Below are positions 61,959 through 64,000 of a stretch of DNA of 64,000 nucleotides, piece by piece. The first letter of the stretch is position 1; each line of letters opens with the position of its first letter. Below the pieces are notes generated by a model. The model had not been told where the DNA came from, did no database searches, and saw nothing but the letters and a program-made list of their open reading frames with translations. Source of the DNA: Qipengyuania pacifica. Lineage in GTDB: Bacteria > Pseudomonadota > Alphaproteobacteria > Sphingomonadales > Sphingomonadaceae. A program made the translations under genes and the position numbers. The DNA lies in the NCBI RefSeq assembly GCF_019857205.1, contig NZ_JAHWXO010000001.1, positions 434,001 to 498,000 of the forward strand. Direction: 5' to 3'.

Positions 61959-62585
61959 ATGCCTACTGATTCAAACCGTCGGCCAGCGCTGTCGAGCCGA
62001 ATGGTACAGCGCATCCTGCTGGGCCTTTACCGCTGGAAGGGATGGAAAATCGAAGGCCGCAGGCCCGACTGCGACAAGTTCATAATTCTAGGCGCGCCCC
62101 ATACTTCGAATTGGGACTTCGTGTTCTTTCTTGGCGCGGCAAACCAACTCGGCATCAAGCCAAGCTTCATGGGCAAGACCAGTCTGTTCAAATGGCCGAT
62201 GACCGGCTTCATGCTCGACATGGGCGGTGTGCCGGTCGACCGGACGAAGCGCGGAAAATATGTCGAACAGGTTGCGGCCGCCTTCGAGGCTTCCGATGAA
62301 TTGGCGCTTGTGATCGCGCCGGAAGGCTCCCGCACCTTCAAGGGTGGCTGGCGAACGGGCTTCTACCATATCGCCATGGCGGCGGGTGTACCCATCGTCC
62401 CTGCATGGGTTAACAATAAGACGATGCGCGGAGGTATGGGAGAAGCCATGATGCCAACCGGCGACTATCGGGCCGATCTTGCGCATCTTGCTGCATTCTA
62501 CCGCGAGAAACGTCCCGATTGTGACCGCTTCGTCGCTCTTGAAAAGAGTGCGCAGACGCTGGAGGAGATGAAGGGTGATAGCTGA
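61959..62585 (+). CDS. Lysophospholipid acyltransferase family protein
   Basis: A 208-residue glycerophospholipid acyltransferase of the PlsC superfamily. The catalytic HX4D box is in GAPHTSNWD near residue 50 and the substrate motif is IAPEGSRTFKGGWRTGFYHIA near residue 115; the MTGFMLDMGGVPVDRTKRG segment is also conserved. It probably acylates a lysophospholipid or related lipid at the inner membrane. GGGAGAGAAC precedes the ATG. The next gene starts inside its last codons (11-bp overlap), so the two are co-expressed. Confidence 0.9.
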   Translation: MPTDSNRRPALSSRMVQRILLGLYRWKGWKIEGRRPDCDKFIILGAPHTSNWDFVFFLGAANQLGIKPSFMGKTSLFKWPMTGFMLDMGGVPVDRTKRGKYVEQVAAAFEASDELALVIAPEGSRTFKGGWRTGFYHIAMAAGVPIVPAWVNNKTMRGGMGEAMMPTGDYRADLAHLAAFYREKRPDCDRFVALEKSAQTLEEMKGDS

Positions 62586-63396
62586 AGCGCTGCTGGCCAA
62601 TGCGGCCATATTGTTCGGACTGGCCATGATCTTGTGGGTGGTCGCGGTACAGATCGACGATGTCAGCTTCGTCGACGCCTATTGGGGTGGGGGAATGGCT
62701 GTGATGGCTGCGGTCAGCTGGTTACGGCTGTTTGACCCGGGCCCTCTCGCCAGCTTGCTGATGGCGATGACGGTAATCTGGGGAATGCGGCTATGCATCC
62801 ATCTGCTTATCCGCTGGCGGCGTGAAGGCGAGGATAAACGCTATGCGCGCATTCTCAGGAAAGATCGGGAAAAGGGCCGCTTCGCTTCAGCCGCGCTGAC
62901 AAAGATATTCCTGAGCCAGTCGGTCCTGCTGTTTCTTGTTTCGAGCCCCGCGCAATATGGAATTCTGGAAGCCAGCAGCTTGACGCCGATCAGTGGCCTC
63001 GCGCTTTTTGGACTTGGCCTGTGGGCGATCGGCATAGTGTTCGAATGGTTTGGCGATTGGCAACTCGCGCGCTTCAAGGCTGACCCCGCGAACAGGGGCA
63101 AAGTCATGGATCGCGGTCTCTGGCGATACACCCGCCATCCCAATTATTTTGGCGATGCCTGTGTCTGGTGGGGCATCTGGATCGCTGCTGCCAGTGCAGG
63201 GTGGTGGGTGGCCGCTGTCACCGTGATCGGCCCCCTGTTCCTTACCTTCACCCTCACGAAATGGTCCGGCGCTCCACTCCTCGAACGCGGCATGAAAGCC
63301 TCGCGCCCGGGTTATGACGAGTACAAGGCCCGTACGTCGGCGATCTTCCCGCTCCCTCCAAGAAAAAGATCGTCGCGTTCGCGGGAAGGGGTTTAA
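62575..63396 (+). CDS. DUF1295 (steroid reductase-like) membrane protein
   Basis: A 273-residue integral membrane protein with about six helices. The C-terminal motif LWRYTRHPNYFGDACVWWGIW is the signature of DUF1295 and the 5-alpha-reductase/isoprenylcysteine methyltransferase group, where it binds NADPH or SAM. Function in bacteria is unknown; a lipid-modifying reductase is plausible. The GTG start at 62575 overlaps the acyltransferase gene by 11 bp and is preceded by GGAGGAGATG, so it is translationally coupled. The partner acyltransferase supports a lipid role. Confidence 0.88.
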   Translation: MIAEALLANAAILFGLAMILWVVAVQIDDVSFVDAYWGGGMAVMAAVSWLRLFDPGPLASLLMAMTVIWGMRLCIHLLIRWRREGEDKRYARILRKDREKGRFASAALTKIFLSQSVLLFLVSSPAQYGILEASSLTPISGLALFGLGLWAIGIVFEWFGDWQLARFKADPANRGKVMDRGLWRYTRHPNYFGDACVWWGIWIAAASAGWWVAAVTVIGPLFLTFTLTKWSGAPLLERGMKASRPGYDEYKARTSAIFPLPPRKRSSRSREGV

Positions 63397-63451
63397 CCGC
63401 CGCGCCTCCCATCCTAATTGAACTGGCAGGACGAGACGGGAGCGCCTTGCC

Positions 63452-64000
63452 GTGAGCGACGACGAAATCCAGGAACTGCGGAGCCGCTTTGCGCGCGAGG
63501 CCATGCGCCTGATGGAGCGCCGCGGCGAGGAAGTAACCCGTACCAAGCTGGCCGCCGAACTGGGTGTCGCACGCGCCAGGCTCGATGCCGTATTTCCTGA
63601 AGAAGGCGATCTGCTGGAAGCGGTGACCGGCGAATGGTTCGCCCCCAAACTGGCCGTGATGGACGAAGTCATGGCTTCGGGGCTGCCGCCGCGGCGCAAG
63701 ATGTATGAATTTATCGCGCGCCGCTTCCTCCTGCTGCGACAGAATTACCGCGACGATCCGGCGACCTTCAATCTCTATGTCGAAATGGGTGAACGCTATT
63801 TCGAATATGCTCGCAGCTATATCGATCTTGCCGATCACTATCTATGCGAGCTGATTGCGGAGGCACAGGCCGAAGGGTATTTGCAGGGTCTCGAGGTCGA
63901 TACCGCCTTGTCGCTCATCAACCAGATGGTGAACTGCTATCTTCAGCCTTACATGATCGCGATGATCGACGAACGGCTGAGCGAGGAAAAGCTGGCGCTG
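63452..64000 (+). CDS. TetR/AcrR family transcriptional regulator, 3' end outside the window
   Basis: 183 residues are visible and the frame is open at the window edge. The N-terminal part (about residues 5-55) has a helix-turn-helix of the TetR type: MRLMERRGEEVTRTKLAAELGVARARLDAVFPEEGDLLEAV. The rest is helical and resembles the TetR ligand-binding core, with YVEMGERYFEYARSYIDLADHYLCELIAEAQAEG. The GTG at 63452 lies 55 bp after the DUF1295 gene. Target genes are unknown; it might control the lipid genes just upstream. Confidence 0.85.
   Translation, partial: MSDDEIQELRSRFAREAMRLMERRGEEVTRTKLAAELGVARARLDAVFPEEGDLLEAVTGEWFAPKLAVMDEVMASGLPPRRKMYEFIARRFLLLRQNYRDDPATFNLYVEMGERYFEYARSYIDLADHYLCELIAEAQAEGYLQGLEVDTALSLINQMVNCYLQPYMIAMIDERLSEEKLAL

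Overview
The window is an ordinary, gene-dense chromosomal segment of an alphaproteobacterium, most likely of the order Sphingomonadales and closest in feel to Erythrobacteraceae (Erythrobacter, Qipengyuania, Altererythrobacter and relatives). The reasons are high GC, very tight gene packing with many 4-bp ATGA overlaps, PHB metabolism, an NDUFAF7-type methyltransferase beside lgt, an HWE histidine kinase, and alphaproteobacterial regulatory motifs (GGAAC-N16-CGTT, GTTC-N7-GTTC, TTAA-N7-TTAA). The species assignment is inference. I see no rRNA, tRNA, CRISPR array, transposase, prophage or integrase, and no gap between genes is longer than about 240 bp.

Layout. 1-9.5 kb: end of a thiolase, DUF5996 and DUF4126 proteins, PHB depolymerase, an ABC exporter, an M13 metallopeptidase, UppP, then two small envelope genes with general-stress (EcfG-type) promoter motifs. 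9.5-16.4 kb: phenylalanine hydroxylase, PPK2, and a reverse-strand acyl-CoA operon (acyl-CoA dehydrogenase, CoA-transferase, thiolase, mesaconyl-CoA-hydratase-like dehydratase) flanked by small lipoproteins. 16.5-25.4 kb: RecQ; an SPFH / ribbon-helix-helix / small membrane protein module behind a 28-bp palindrome; a secreted beta-helix protein; xth-ribA; alkaline phosphatase; lolA; rpmG. 25.5-33.9 kb: pabBC-rluA-arfB, a HerA-like ATPase, an EF-hand protein with a two-component system, and a VOC-cupin pair behind a LexA box. 33.9-46.7 kb: two peptidases, a thioesterase, a diguanylate cyclase behind a CtrA box, alanine dehydrogenase, a DUF389 protein, ftsK, a ThiE-like protein and a YggS protein. 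46.8-57.7 kb: glnD with an acyl-CoA synthetase, lgt, an NDUFAF7-like methyltransferase, an OpuC/EgtU-type ABC importer with a lipoprotein, and an orphan HWE kinase. 57.8-64 kb: leucine degradation genes (ivd, mccB) with two unknown small genes between them, a membrane protein, an acyltransferase, a DUF1295 protein and the start of a TetR regulator.

How the genes fit together. Several blocks are translationally coupled and probably act as units: the acyl-CoA operon, pabBC-rluA-arfB, xth-ribA, EF-hand/RR/HK, lipoprotein/ATPase/permease-SBP, and ivd/unknown/unknown/mccB. Many convergent pairs overlap by exactly 4 bp at their stops, which shows strong compaction. I found no clear new defence or mobile system. 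The points most worth following up are regulatory: the palindrome before the SPFH module, a LexA box on a VOC-cupin operon, EcfG-type promoters, a CtrA box on a cyclase, a structured leader on the EF-hand operon, and a probable CTG start for ribA.
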